Shown: in pieces, positions 12,001 to 23,514 of the stretch
Layout: every line of letters starts with the position of its first letter
How positions within the stretch are numbered: position 1 is the first letter of the stretch
From: Phoronis australis
Taxonomy: Eukaryota; Phoronida; Phoronidae
Direction: 5' to 3'
Assembly: GCA_002633005.1 (NCBI GenBank)
Contig: NMRA01000363.1
Span: forward strand, 344,918-408,917
Length of the DNA: 64,000 bases
Notes under the pieces: model-generated
Databases searched by the model: none
What the model saw: only the letters and a program-made list of their open reading frames with translations
Told to the model about the DNA's origin: nothing
Program-made: the position numbers and the translations under genes

Positions 12001-14498
12001 TGTCTGGGCATCTGATTAATCCAAACGCATAATTCTGTCAAATTATCGAGTGTAAATTTGGCCCTATCATTAAGTGAGTCGGAAAAAATCTAAAACCTGT
12101 AAAATGTTTGAAAATGTGTTGCTACTATGCATTCCTGTTTCATAATAGTGGTAGATACATAGTCACTTAGTATCTGAGCAAGGCCATGTGTTGCTACTAT
12201 GCATTCCTGTTTCATAATAGTGGTAGATACATATAGTCACTTAATATCTGAGCAAGGCCATGTGTTGCTACTATGCATTCCTGTTTCATAATAGTGGTAG
12301 ATACATAGTCACTTAATATCTGAGCAAGGCCATGTTTCTCACCATGAATTACTCACACTTGACCAGGCTTATTGAATGCTCTTCTCACTTAAACAGCAGA
12401 ATGAATGTCTCTCCCATTAGAGTGATGGCAATTGTTTTCCATTTCAGATTGTCAACTGGCGTTTGAATAATATCCAAAAATCGACGTACTCAGGCTACAT
12501 GCAGTGGAAGCCTGTCTGTTACTTGAGTCGCGACAGAGGACGCAGTACAGCGACACGCACAAAGCATTACACTCTGACGAACAAGCCTGCCCGTGAGGTG
12601 GGTGCTATGGTGCCAGCGGGGAGTGTTGCGGTTGCATTCTTTGGAGATCAACTGTCTCACATGGTGATGAATGCTACCAATGTGTCGTTTGGATTATCAC
12701 AGGATAAGTTCTACGTGGGTCATAACTACACAGTCTGGTGAGTTGCAATGAGTTCACATGCTTTGAAGATTCAACTAAAACAATGATGGCAGATTATTTG
12801 AGACGACGCATGACTACGAGTAGCTTCTTTTGAAATGGAGAACAGCTTTACTTCAGTTTGTTATTGCTTTAGGTTCATCATGTTAACTGACTCAGCAATA
12901 ATTTCTATGCACCAAGCATAGTCTCACCTAGTAACAAACTTATTTTCAAGTTCACAAGTAAATTCTGTGTAGAGTTCAGTAACGCGGTCCTTTCGTTACT
13001 GAACTCTACCTTGATTTGTGGTTAAGGTATCCAGTTTGGGACAGCCTCTAACATCTGGGACACTGAAGTTCAAGCACTTGGGCACTTTTGGCCATTGTCA
13101 CATTTCCCAGATATCAAACTCTACGTTTTGTTTCAACAAAGTCTGGGAAAAAAGTGTTGCAATTGCCACCAACACAGCAGAATTCAGAATTTGTATTGTC
13201 TCATAATTCTTGAATTTGGAATGGTCATGATACACATTTTTAAAATTTGGTGCAAGCTCTGACCTAGCTGAATTTTTATGTACCAAACGAGAGAATTTAC
13301 TGTAAATAAGGCAAGTTTATTGGACTTTCAATTTGGAATGCTGTAACCTCTCAAAAAATGTCCATTTTGAGACAAAGATTTTTGAAGAAAAAAACATTTC
13401 CATATGTTATTAAAGTATGCCTGAGCTATTAATGGCCTGTTTTGTTTTAAAACTATTGACTATTGATTTCTAGTAAAATGACCCAAAAGAACTTAGCTGT
13501 GCAGTGTAGTACATATACGCTTGACAAAATGATGACAGTACTTTGCTAAGTTTGAAGATGATTTGTCTAATATACAGTGCAAATGGGTCTAGTAATTCAG
13601 CAGGTTTTTGGGTACCGGTCCTGAATCTAGAAAATCCCATCAACGTTTCTAGCACTCTTGTTACGATAACCATTTTTTATTAGTTGGTAACTCAAAGGTA
13701 AATCAGACGTATCAAAAAATCTTGAATTTGTTTGTTGGAGCAGTCTCTTTTTCTTAATTTGAATTTCATGCTTGGAAAACTTTGTCTCTTGGTAATTATT
13801 GATTAGCAACTTTGAATAAGATTAGTGGTCAGTAATCAAGTTATCTTTAGAGAATTCCATCACCAATCACAACGTGTTTTCTTACCAATTGGTTACCAAA
13901 GTATACAAAACCCATGACCTTTGTGTATAGCAGACATCTTTATTTAAGTGCACTTGAATGTATCTCATTGGCTGCACTTGATTGATTTCGCCGGTTTTGC
14001 TTGTTCACCTAGCCAAGACGTCTCAATGACCAATTCCAGCTTATAGCCCAATCAAATGTCTTATCTGGACGACTTGACGGAACCGAGGAAGTCAGTCAAG
14101 TGCAGCCAGTGAGATACACCCAAGTGCACTTAAATAAAGATGTCTGCTACACTGCTAGGGAGGTTACGCTGTCGTATTGTGGAAACTTGAATAATGTACG
14201 TCCAATAAACTTGGATGCATCTTTCATTCATCAGTCGAGTAGTTTTTTTTTGCTTTGTTATTGAAGCTTGATGTGTCTATGGTTGTATACTGGTGGTGTA
14301 TCTGACGAGGCTTTTTTATGTCCCTGTAGGTCTGTCTCGCTAGGTTACGGCACCATCCCCGTTGACGGTCTGTCGCTGTTGGTCATCGTCATCATTGTCG
14401 CCGGTCTTGGACTTCCAGTCATACTGATGGTAGTGGGTGGTATATTCCTGGCTCTACGTCGACGGAATGTTAGGTCCCAGTATCAGGCTATACAGTGA
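6087..14498 (+). CDS. GLMP: Glycosylated lysosomal membrane protein (GLMP), six exons
   Basis: Exons 6087-6188, 8987-9274, 9949-10146, 10943-11164, 12448-12737 and 14330-14498 join to a 422-residue protein; the human protein has about 406. All junctions are GT-AG; the first four introns are phase 0 and the last is phase 2. Residues 1-25 form a signal peptide, and a heavily glycosylated lumenal domain follows, with about 16 N-x-S/T sites. Family landmarks are 'SIDDEHSPGVFE' at the end of exon 4 and 'VWSVSLGYGTIPVDGLS' across the last junction. One membrane helix (about 383-409) precedes a short tail with the lysosomal sorting motif YQAI (418-421). In mammals GLMP is the obligate partner that protects the lysosomal transporter MFSD1. 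Family identity is confident. Exon 1 is my inference from its signal peptide, phase and donor. A leading non-coding exon is possible. Confidence 0.9.
6815..7060 (+). repeat. tRNA-derived SINE-like element in GLMP intron 1
   Basis: A tRNA-sized head at 6821-6895 has pairing ends (cagtgtg/cacactg), a T arm with a 5-bp stem around 'ttcaagt', and a Pol III B-box-like 'ggttcaagtcc' at 6870-6880. The D and anticodon arms do not fold cleanly, so it is not a functional tRNA. A roughly 150-base unrelated body follows and ends in a T-rich run, the usual SINE layout. Its ends are approximate. Confidence 0.5.
7915..8073. mobile_element. MITE with perfect inverted ends, TA target
   Basis: The termini 'ccgtaatcgttcgggttaac' and its reverse complement extend about 24 bases without mismatch, and TA dinucleotides flank both ends (7913-7914 and 8074-8075). 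The 159-base interior has repeats of 'ggttaaccgccc'. The size, TA duplication and lack of coding match Tc1/mariner-type MITEs. It sits in GLMP intron 1. Confidence 0.85.
12114..12331 (+). repeat. Three tandem copies of a 72-74 base unit
   Basis: Units 12114-12185, 12186-12259 and 12260-12331 are nearly identical ('gttgctactatgcattcctg' and following). The middle copy carries an extra 'at'. High identity indicates recent amplification. It lies in GLMP intron 4. Confidence 0.9.
12969..13009. repeat. Perfect hairpin, minimal foldback copy
   Basis: Arms 12969-12984 and 12994-13009 are 16-base perfect complements (gtagagttcagtaacg) around a 9-base loop. The arm matches the termini of the foldback elements at 17482-17622 and at the split copy ending near 23514, so it looks like an extreme internal-deletion derivative of that family. 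It lies in GLMP intron 5. Confidence 0.75.
13930..14147. mobile_element. MITE with ~60-base inverted ends, TA target
   Basis: The left end 'gcagacatctttatttaagt' and the reverse complement of the right end agree over about 60 bases with a few mismatches. TA flanks both sides (13928-13929 and 14148-14149). There is no coding capacity in 218 bases. It is inserted in the last GLMP intron, about 180 bases before exon 6. Confidence 0.85.
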
Positions 14499-14666
14499 TG
14501 TGATTGGATGGCATTTCTCTGGCTTGTTGCTTGAAGAGCTTATGGCCAAAGGTTGATTTTTTCTCTTTGGGCTTTAGCTTTTAATCTGTTCCCAAGCAGG
14601 CTACGGATTTCAAATTAAATCAGTGTTTGGCCGCAGCAAGATTAAAAACTGGACGATCGCTTCACA

Positions 14667-14672
14667 AATAAA
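14667..14672 (+). terminator. Candidate poly(A) signal for GLMP
   Basis: A canonical AATAAA lies about 170 bases after the GLMP stop codon. It is the first such hexamer downstream on this strand. Confidence 0.5.
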
Positions 14673-17481
14673 AAAGTTCAATCAATGTTTCTTCTATCAG
14701 GAATTACTGTACATTAAAGAGTCATTGGCCATTCAGAATCAGCATGCTTCTGATTCTCTGAATAACATGCAGAGCTCAGTGACCCTGCAACTATGGTGAT
14801 GACCAGCTACTGATTATATTCCCCGTATCTCTCACTTCATTTTATGGATGTTACCTGAGCTGTATGTTGACACTTGCTGTCCTACGGATTTCTATCTTTT
14901 AAATTCAAGACGCATATGAGACTTTCTAATTTCGTGAAACAGCTTAGGCCATATGGTGATTTTTAGCCAAGAGACTTCAAGCAACAACCCCCTGGTCATA
15001 GTGCTACCAATGGCTGGTATCCGTGATGTCATAGGCAACTCACATTAACCGCCATTTGCAGTACAAGTGTACAAAACACTTTCCGATGCCTCCTTTCCTG
15101 GATATTGCTGTTTCTATAAATATCAACATTCATTTAGTATGTAATCTATGTGTTTTTCGTCAAATTTTTAATTCCGTTGTTTGTACAGGAAAGCGGTAAT
15201 GCCAAAGGCTTATTTTCACGACATTTTTTCTGAAAAAGCGTAAAATATTTAAAGTAATTTTTGGCTTTTGGCCTCACACAAAATGACGCTCCTTGAGTTT
15301 TATACACTTGAGAAAATGACATTAGACGTGAATACCCCTCAGGCCATCACATACTGTTGGACTTTTTAGTTGTGAGGTTTTCTTGATAATGTGATTGTAG
15401 TAATTCAGATGTCAGTGGTTCATTTGAATATTTTTAGTACCAAGAATTTCCGAAAAAGTGCTCTGGTTGCTCTTTGCAAACAATGATTTCTTGAAGTCAC
15501 TTCTTTTGGTTGTCCTGTTGACGCCACCTGATATCTTTTATCTTTGAAATGTCCTGGTCTTGTATTTGGTACACCTTTTTTACATTTTGTTATGTACTAC
15601 TCTCTCTCAAACCATTCAAAGTACACATAAGTGGGTTACAAAGGAAACACTGGATCTCTAAAAAGTTCAGAGAAGAGAGTTAATCAAGTTGGGATACAGT
15701 ATGAGAGAAAAATTCACAACAAAAATGTCGGAAAATTGTACTCATTGGCTTGCCTGAACTGCTCTGTGTATTATTGTCACCAGAGGATGTTCTTATATAC
15801 AGAGTTCTGTGTAACAAAAATTCCAAGCATAGGTAGTTTTGCATGAAGTTGGAATAAGAGTTTTGATGTTTTATATTTCACTTGGTACCTACCTCGTACA
15901 TCATGAGATGTTTCATAATGAGAAATTCTAAGAACACATAGTGTGTGACAGCTGGAGGACATGGATGAATGGTTTTCATGTACACCCAGTGCCACTGTGG
16001 TCATATTGTATGAATGAGGTATTTGTGTGTGAGCTTGAGTGAAGGTTTTGATTTGTGCATAGTCTGAGTTATTTATTAAAAAAGCTTTGTGGGTCAGTCA
16101 ATATTGCCTGGATGTGAAGTCTAATCTTTGTACATGAAAAGAAAAACAGAAATTTACCAATGGCATGGCATGCTTCAAGTAAAGGTTACAAATTTTTGTT
16201 AGAGTTATGCCTGGTGATGGTTAGCAATTTTCGAGTATGAGCCGAGTCTTTGGTTCGAAGTATAAACCCACGGCACTGCACTAATTAATCACCTGCTGTA
16301 GATGTGTTCAGCACATGTGGCAAGTGAACGTGTATTATCTCATACATGTTGAATCAGTGAGTACACATGGGCTGAGCACCATAGGGGCTGGGGGCTATAG
16401 CCTCCGCTTTTTTCAGTGCTGTGCCGTCCATTGTCTATGGGCGATGCACCACAGTCGCAGCAGTATACATGTAAATAATACTCAACTTGCAATGAGGTCC
16501 CAAACGTAAAATCTGGAAAAAGGCTGTTAATTTTATGACAGTTCTGTCTCAGCTTTCAATTGCTAAATATATCGTCTGCAACTCAGGCGCCGATTCCTCG
16601 ATACCTACACTATCAAATCTTGTTGTTATTTAACTATTTTCAGGAAATGTTACAAGTTCAGTGCACAGTTACCATTGTTTTCATCTTTGTTATCTCTTTT
16701 CAAGTAATAGATCGTTGCATTCTGAAACTTCAAGGAATTTACCTGTCGGTTTGTGTTCCATTTGATGAATCGACCGATTGCTATTTATGGCCAGTGAGGA
16801 TCTTACAGTGTACTAAGATCTCGGAACTAGGACTCTTTTAAAGACTAGAACGTGAAGCAGTCAGCCGCGTAATCCGGAGTATAAATTAGTAACTTCACTC
16901 GAAGCGCGCCATGCCATATGGTAAATTTTTGAGTGAGTTACGAGTACGAATCTGGGAACACGGATTTCAAGTTTAGCGCCGCGTGATTCTCGCAAAATTT
17001 AAGTTTACTCGAAATCGACTATTGTTGATTTTTAGTTTCTAGTTACGAGGACAGATTAGACACGGATCCCTGGTAAAATAATGCTGTGGCTGGTTGCATG
17101 AAACAGTCCCAAACAGGGACTCAAATAAGGTCCCAAAGCCTTTTGCGTATTTTTGTCTTTACGTACTCACAGATGCAACATTTTTCTATCATTTCATTTT
17201 TATTATGAGCTCCTCTTTGATTAATGATGTTTTGTAATAATTGAACTAAAAACTGAGCTCAGAGTTCATTGAAAATAAATAGGGACTCAGTCCTTCAATT
17301 GGGGGTGTTATTTTTGAATTTCTGTACAAGGAATGACATTTTTACTCGGTCCAGTTATTGCTTGATAACAAACACATGACGAAATGCAATTATCACCAAC
17401 ACTGGCATACATTAGTATACTTTCCTTGAGCAAGGCGGAGGATGTAGTGATTATCTCCCTCAGCGTCGTAGGCCTGCCTCC
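14673..17481. other. Gene-free stretch
   Basis: Apart from a possible longer GLMP 3' untranslated region, I see nothing supportable. Open frames here are short, lack family motifs and overlap stop-rich AT sequence. Confidence 0.45.
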
Positions 17482-17622
17482 CGTTCAGTAACGCTAGGAC
17501 CTCGCTAAAAAGCAAGACTTCGCGAGATTACGTGAGATATTGCCGTGTATTTTAAATGCGAACACGTGACTTTGACTAGGTTTTAGCTAGGTCCTAGCGT
17601 AGGTCCTAGCGTCTACTGAACG
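17482..17622. mobile_element. Foldback MITE, intact copy
   Basis: The left end 'cgttcagtaacgctaggacc' pairs with the right end, where the 'gctaggacct' segment is present twice. The total is 141 bases. The interior ('gagattacgtgagatattgc', 'gtattttaaatgcgaacacg') serves as the reference copy for the split element at 19106-23514. Confidence 0.75.
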
Positions 17623-18224
17623 CCGCGCACGCCTGGTTAAAGTTGTCGCCATTCCAAATTTTTTAAAAAAGATCTTTGCCCAGCTCTTGGGAAACCAAAA
17701 CTGTGTTAACATGTATATTAACGACATGGACTATCTCTCGGAAATTCCTGAAGTTAGAATTTCCCGAATATCCGTGCATTTTGATTTGGGACTCGGATGA
17801 TGTCCTGATGCAAAATACATGTATGTTATGTTTAATAATGAAATAAGAAAAAAACTTTGCTAAAGAAACCACACGTGTTTCTGTTGTTTTTTACGCACAC
17901 GGCTTGTTTCCTAATTTGGAATCTTAAAACTTGATAACCGTGATAAGCTACAGAAAGCATCCAAGGGCAAATGATGCTTTCTCAGATTTCAATGTTAATT
18001 TTGTTTTGGTGTATAAGCTTATTCGTTGCTGGATCACTGAAGTGACTGGGAAGTCTTAAGATAACAAAAATTCGTTGAAGGCTATTTCAAAATAAAAAAT
18101 AGTCGGGCTATAAACATATTTTTGTGTCGGAACATCTGCCTGCCCTCACACATACAGGGCTTCTCGGCCTACTTAGCTGATACAACCGTTCCGCTGAAAC
18201 TTGTCGCCGTAGTCGGCAGAATAG

Positions 18225-18830
18225 TATGATGGGCCGTTGGGGGGAAAGTGTCGCCGGAAAAATACGAGCATAATCGTGTACATTACGCCGTTATTTACGC
18301 CGTTAATTACGCCGTACAATTACGAGCGTAATTTAATTCTTTACGGCGTAAAATTACGCTCGTAATTTAGTTTAAACTCTTAGCCAATGACGTTGGGTTT
18401 TACAATCCACGATCGCGCGCGCTCATGGAAATACTTATTTATTGACGGATTTCATGTCTACGATGCGAGCGCTAAATCATGGCGGATCAAATCGTTGCTG
18501 CCATGTCAGCGAATGTGCAAGAACGAGCTGCCCAGCAACAGTCGTGTATGTTAGGTCATCACTGATTGGTTTAAATTTGGAACGTTCTTAAGGTAGTTTA
18601 CGAGCGTAATTTACGGCGACATTTCCCCCATTTAATTTACGGGCGTAATTTTACTGCAACACTTTTGCAATTTAACTTACGCTGCTAATTACGAGCGTAA
18701 TTTTACGGCGAAACTTTTCCCCATTTAATGTACGAGCATAATTGTTCGGCGACACTCCTGCAATTTAATTTAAGCTCGTAATTACAAGCGTAATTTTACG
18801 GCGACACTTTCCCCTCAACGGCCCACCATA
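18225..18830. mobile_element. Non-autonomous DNA transposon with subterminal repeats
   Basis: The ends 'tatgatgggccgttgggggg' and the reverse complement of the right end agree over about 50 bases. Inside, the right half is built from about five degenerate ~40-base units. Each joins a palindrome-like 'ttacgagcgtaa' to 'ttacggcgacact', then alternates 'ttcccc' and 'ttgcaa' before 'atttaa'. The left arm carries the same words inverted. A short open stretch at 18479 begins ATGGCGGATCAA and meets a 'gtatgt' donor-like site, as a captured or residual first exon might. The target duplication is unresolved, so the superfamily is not assigned. Confidence 0.75.
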
Positions 18831-19105
18831 GAATGGACTGTTTACTTAATAAAGCGGATTTTAACACGTAACGCGAAGAAGCTTAGTCTATCCTTATTGC
18901 CAAATGACGGCAGTACTTTTTATGTGACACCGGACTTTTAAAAACATTTTGATTTGTGCTGGTGAATCAAGAAAATTGCCGCCAATTGTGAATAGCATTG
19001 TACTTTATATGAATTTTAATGAGGCAATGAAACTTTCGCCTTTTGTGATAAAATTCCCTCTAATTTAAGCCAGTTACTCCTTTAAAGTTGCTCTGGGTAG
19101 ATTTC

Positions 19106-19157
19106 AATAACACTAGTACCTCGCTAAAACGCAAGAGTTCGCGAGATTGCGTGATAT
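19106..19157 (+). mobile_element. Left half of a foldback MITE split by an insertion
   Basis: The sequence 'tttcaataacactagtacct' through 'gagattgcgtgatat' is colinear with the left half of the intact copy at 17482-17622. The matching right half begins 4.3 kb away at 23445. Confidence 0.7.
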
Positions 19158-21113
19158 AATAGATTTCGCAAAGCGACGTCAACTTGAATTATTACGCACA
19201 CATAATTCCGGCGCGTCATACATGCCATTGTTGGCTGTGACGTAATCCCGTTAGTCTACGCATTTTACGCCAATAAAACGTATTCACGTAGTCGCCATTT
19301 TAGTATTCAGCCTATTTTTAAGTTAAAAAAACAATGCATTTGGGACATAAATATAACGAGGCAAGCAAAAAATCACGCTTTGCGCTGCATTTAAGCGCAG
19401 AATGCAACCGAAAAACAGGCTTATTTTTACAATGGCGACTGCTTGAATGCAGTGTATACAGGGAGATTCGCGTCGTGTTAAACGTAAAACCTGTGGTCCC
19501 CTTTTAATTCTTATTTGGAAAGACGTTGAAACGATTTTTATTTTGATAGGGTTCTCAATCTTTCATCTTTATTTCAGTGTAAAATGAACACGATTGTTCT
19601 TAAAGTCTAGCAGAAGAAAGGGCTTTTTCCAAGGTCCTTATTCTGCCGTCGTTCGCTGGATTTCATCGAACTAGAATGGATTTTTAACAGATATGATTTT
19701 GTGTTCATTGTTAACTTTTTACATACATCTGTTTATTTTAAACTGCAAATAAATTATGTAATATAAGAGGTGCCCATTTTTTCACGAGTTTGTACATATA
19801 GAAACAACTTTTTTCACATTCAACATCTATTCCCATTTTGCTTGCCTGTAGTAAAAGTATTAAACGAAACATGTTTCATTGAAGATTTTGTAAAACGTAC
19901 GTGTACCGATTGTCCATGTAAGCAATACAATAATCAAGTCATATGAGATGTAACCGCCTCGCCATTTACTAACCTTACAGCTAAAATGTAGACTTCTAGA
20001 AAAAATGAACAACAATTACACAGTCAACTGTTTTGGGAAGCTTTTATCCTTTTGTTTTATTGTTTCATTTATTTTTTGTGCTCGTCTTTTACGGCTTCAA
20101 AACATGGAAATTGGCTAAATATTGTTCGAGCCACGGCGGGGATAGGCCAAAAAACCTAGATGTTTGATTTCCATTTTTCAAGTGTGACACTTTGACATAA
20201 TGGCGCCGACAACATGATATTTCGCAACACGCTGGAGGAAAAATTTAAGTTCTTGAAATCGAGAAAGGCGAAGTATTTCAAGATCTTCTGTAACTCCCAT
20301 TTCACGCACTCCCGAACTGATAACATTCTGTGATTGAATTGCTGCTGATCATCGTCCACGCTGGATCTTTTAAATGGACCAGGGCTTAGATTTTTCCTCT
20401 TTTAAGGGTATTTCCTCTTTTTTGGTTTCGATTTCCTCTTATTTGATTTCCATGTTCCTCTTATTTCGTTTTTTTATCATTATTTTTAATTTTTTATGCA
20501 AAAACGTTTATTTCAGTTAAATTTTACAACACAAAAAATATTTCTAACACACAAGCCTATTAATTTGTGGAACGATACATTACGTGAAAAACTTTCCTCT
20601 TTTCGTCATTGGCTATTCCAAGCCCTAATGGACTGACAGGAGACTTTCGCATTGGGTAAGCAGGATTCCCATCAAATGCGAATGCTTGCCCACTTTGGTG
20701 TCTTTGTATATTGCCGAGTTCGTCCAATAACAACCTTTCATTGACGAGAGCGCAATCAGTATTGATGTATCTTATAGGGCACGTGAAGACAGAGCCCGTG
20801 CAATGTGCTCAGCATTTCGAATGGAAAATCCGAAATCCCTGAAAGGATGAGTTTCTAGCTTGATCTTGAACACGAAAAATCATTGTAATAAAAGATAATT
20901 ATTGTAAAGTGTCCCAGTGTGCTTGAAATGTAGCAAACCAACATTTTGTTTGCTTCCAGATAGCAAGCGTCCTATTTTATGCTCCGTATTTGCTTGCTAC
21001 CAATACATTAAAGTACTGCGTTGTTTGGAACACCCTTTGTAATGTGAAGGTTAGGCACAATCGATTTTAAGCAACAAACAACTTCACTGCAGGTTTAATT
21101 TGTTTTAGGACTA

Positions 21114-21272
21114 ATGCTTATCGAGCACATGGTTCAAGGATTAATTCGTTACAGATCTGGAAATGATGAAGACTATGATGAGCGTAAAGGTTTAGTAACA
21201 GAAATAGGCGAGTTGGTGAAAGAGGCTGACAAAGAATCTGAAAAAGAAAAACTTAAAACAGAAAGTCAATGA
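21114..21272 (+). CDS. Short exon-like open frame, unknown function
   Basis: A 'tttgttttag' acceptor-like site is followed by a 52-residue frame that begins MLIEHMVQGLIRY and ends in a Lys/Glu-rich segment (GELVKEADKESEKEKLK) before a stop. It reads as a helical, charged C-terminal exon rather than random AT-rich sequence. It lies inside the 19158-23444 element, so it may be a remnant of that element's own gene. I do not recognise the family and found no partner exon. Confidence 0.25.
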   Translation: MLIEHMVQGLIRYRSGNDEDYDERKGLVTEIGELVKEADKESEKEKLKTESQ

Positions 21273-21969
21273 CAAGATATCAGAAGAATTGCTACGGCTT
21301 CATTAGGCAATAGAGATGCAGATTCGTCGAGTAAGCGTATTTAAATTGACATCATTACAAAGCCAGTTTGATTGGGAAACTGGATTTAAGGCTCTTCTCG
21401 CTTGCTTTGTTGAGTAAGATTGCATACTAAATAGGCTATACCTGACCTGAAAGACAACATTCTTCAAAATATGAATACGACTTCCAACATCTTATTCTGC
21501 TCGAAAAAAAATTTGTTTGCAAAACGTGACTTCCTTCTGCGCGATAATCGTATGCTCTGTTTCGGTGCCGCGGTTCCTACTTTTGTTTTGGTGAAGGGTT
21601 AACACTATTTTTTCATTCTTAGCTAGCAATGTCGCTTCCAAAAAACGATGTGCGATCTCAACTTTCTCAAAAAACATGACACAGAGCTGGATATACTAGA
21701 GTAAGAGATAAAACTGCTTCGCAAAATTAACTAAAAATTTGACTAAATTGAATTGACTGATTTGTGTTATTTATTTACCTAAACATCATTCAACAAAGAA
21801 TGGACTCACCGGAGACAGCCCAAGAGTTGTTATCTCTGCGGCGAAGGATGTTAAAGTTGAGTCTCCGATGAGTTGCCAGCAGTCACTGGTACGGTGCGCG
21901 GCTTTAGACGCTCTGCGGCTGGGTAAAAGATCTTTTATAGGCCTAACTATCCCCAATTCCCGTACCAGG

Positions 21970-23086
21970 CACAGGCGCTTGGGTTTATCGCAAATGACGT
22001 CACTCAATAATATATATAAGAAAACATAAAGGTTGGACACTTAAACTTTGCCAAGCCGAGGCTCCCAACTTCAACCGTCCAAAATCCAAATAAAATCTGC
22101 GTGCACCTCCCTCAGTCTGGTGTTGCATAAACCTTCGAAGCCTTATCTTTCCTAGATCCCATTAACTGTATTCGTGAGAGGTGAATTGGCGATGGAATTT
22201 CTAAAACAATCTCAAAACTCTGAATTCAAGGACCTGAAATAGTAAACATGGCGGATTTCAGTTGTGCTTCAACTTGTACGCCTGTCGTAGGTGAAACTTC
22301 GAGTTTGAGCAGGCAACCTATATTTCAAATTCAATAATTCTAATCCAAAACTCAACTAATTGAGAATGTTAAAGTTAGTATTTTAATGATTATTTGTAAC
22401 TTTATTCCACTGACGGCTCATTTTAGCCCTTAACTTAAAATTTTATTTCATAAACTGGCGTATCTTGTTTCTCATTTTGAAATCACGCACTTTTTTGATT
22501 GAAGCACAACACACACTCGGCCAGGAAACGCAGTCCGTGCAAGTATTACAATGCGCGTGGCCGACGAGTTAACTCAATGGTTTTGGCCAAAAGTAAAACC
22601 TTCATAAGAAATCACAGTACACAAAAAACTTCGCATATCAATACAGTATCAGGATAATTTATATTTGACACAAATATGTGAGTAATTACATTTATTTGGC
22701 AATAAAGTGCTCTCTGCTTCTCATGATCAAGTAGTCGAGGGATTGACGATGAAAGCCGCGCGAAATTAGACTTTCGGATTTAGCTCGGGAGCGTCCGTCA
22801 AAAACCCGGATGTGCGAAGACCGTCTGCCATGACATCACGGAATCACTTCCTTGAATTTGTGATTTTGGCATTCTTTTGGCATTTTTGTCGCCAAATCAC
22901 CACTCGAAGGCAATTTGAAGAGATCAAATGAAAGAAGGTATTCTAAGAGTTGTCCGATGCTAGTTTCGTGGAGTTCTATGCACATTTGAGTAGAAAATTC
23001 TGAGCAAACAGATTTCGAGTGTCCAACCTTTATGTTTTCTTATATATTATGAGTGACGTCATTTGCGATAAACCCAAGCGCCTGTG
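21970..23086. mobile_element. 1117-base TIR element with 8-bp target duplication
   Basis: Inverted ends begin 'cacaggcgcttgggtttatc' and agree over about 71 bases with one 3-base indel. Perfect 8-base copies of 'gtaccagg' flank both ends (21962-21969 and 23087-23094). An 8-bp duplication with CA...TG termini fits hAT or P-type transposons. There is no coding capacity in the interior, so it is non-autonomous. Confidence 0.9.
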
Positions 23087-23444
23087 GTACCAGGATGAAT
23101 TTCAAAAATAACTTGACTTGGCTGCGTCAGATGTGATATGCGACGTTGATGTTGAAATTGCGCCATATTTTTTATGTTGATTTCCTTTGTTGGTTTATAA
23201 TTCATATGAGCATGAAAAGATAAGAAGTTGCATTCGCAGAGTGATTTTTAAGTAGTTTGTAATCTAACGAATATCTACTACGATAACTGGACACCCTGAG
23301 CTCAGTTTTTCGGTTTACGTTTACTTTCACGTTCACGTAAAAATTTAGCTATTGCAAAACCCATTTTTCTTACTGTAACGTGAATCGGCACGCGCAGTAA
23401 TATATGCGTGATAATTCACGTTCACGTCACTTTACGAAACCCCC

Positions 23445-23514
23445 ATATTGCTGAGTATTTTAAATGAGAACACGCGATTTTGGCTCGATTTTAGCGTCCT
23501 AGCGTTATTGAACT
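23445..23514 (+). mobile_element. Right half of the split foldback MITE
   Basis: The sequence 'atattgctgagtattttaaa' to 'gttattgaactctac' resumes the reference copy exactly where the left half (19106-19157) stops, with a 4-base overlap (ATAT). Confidence 0.7.

Larger units (their letters stand above)
19158..23444. mobile_element. 4.3-kb DNA transposon inserted in a MITE
   Basis: The outer ends are diverged inverted repeats of about 55-60 bases: 'tttcgcaaagcgacgtcaac' on the left against 'tttcgtaaagtgacgtgaac' read inward from the right, continuing 'ttgaattattacgc' against 'gtgaattatcacgc'. ATAT flanks both ends (19154-19157 and 23445-23448), a likely 3-4 base target duplication. The interior has no intact transposase. 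It holds one exon-like short frame (21114-21272) and a younger nested element (21970-23086). Superfamily is not assigned. Confidence 0.6.
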
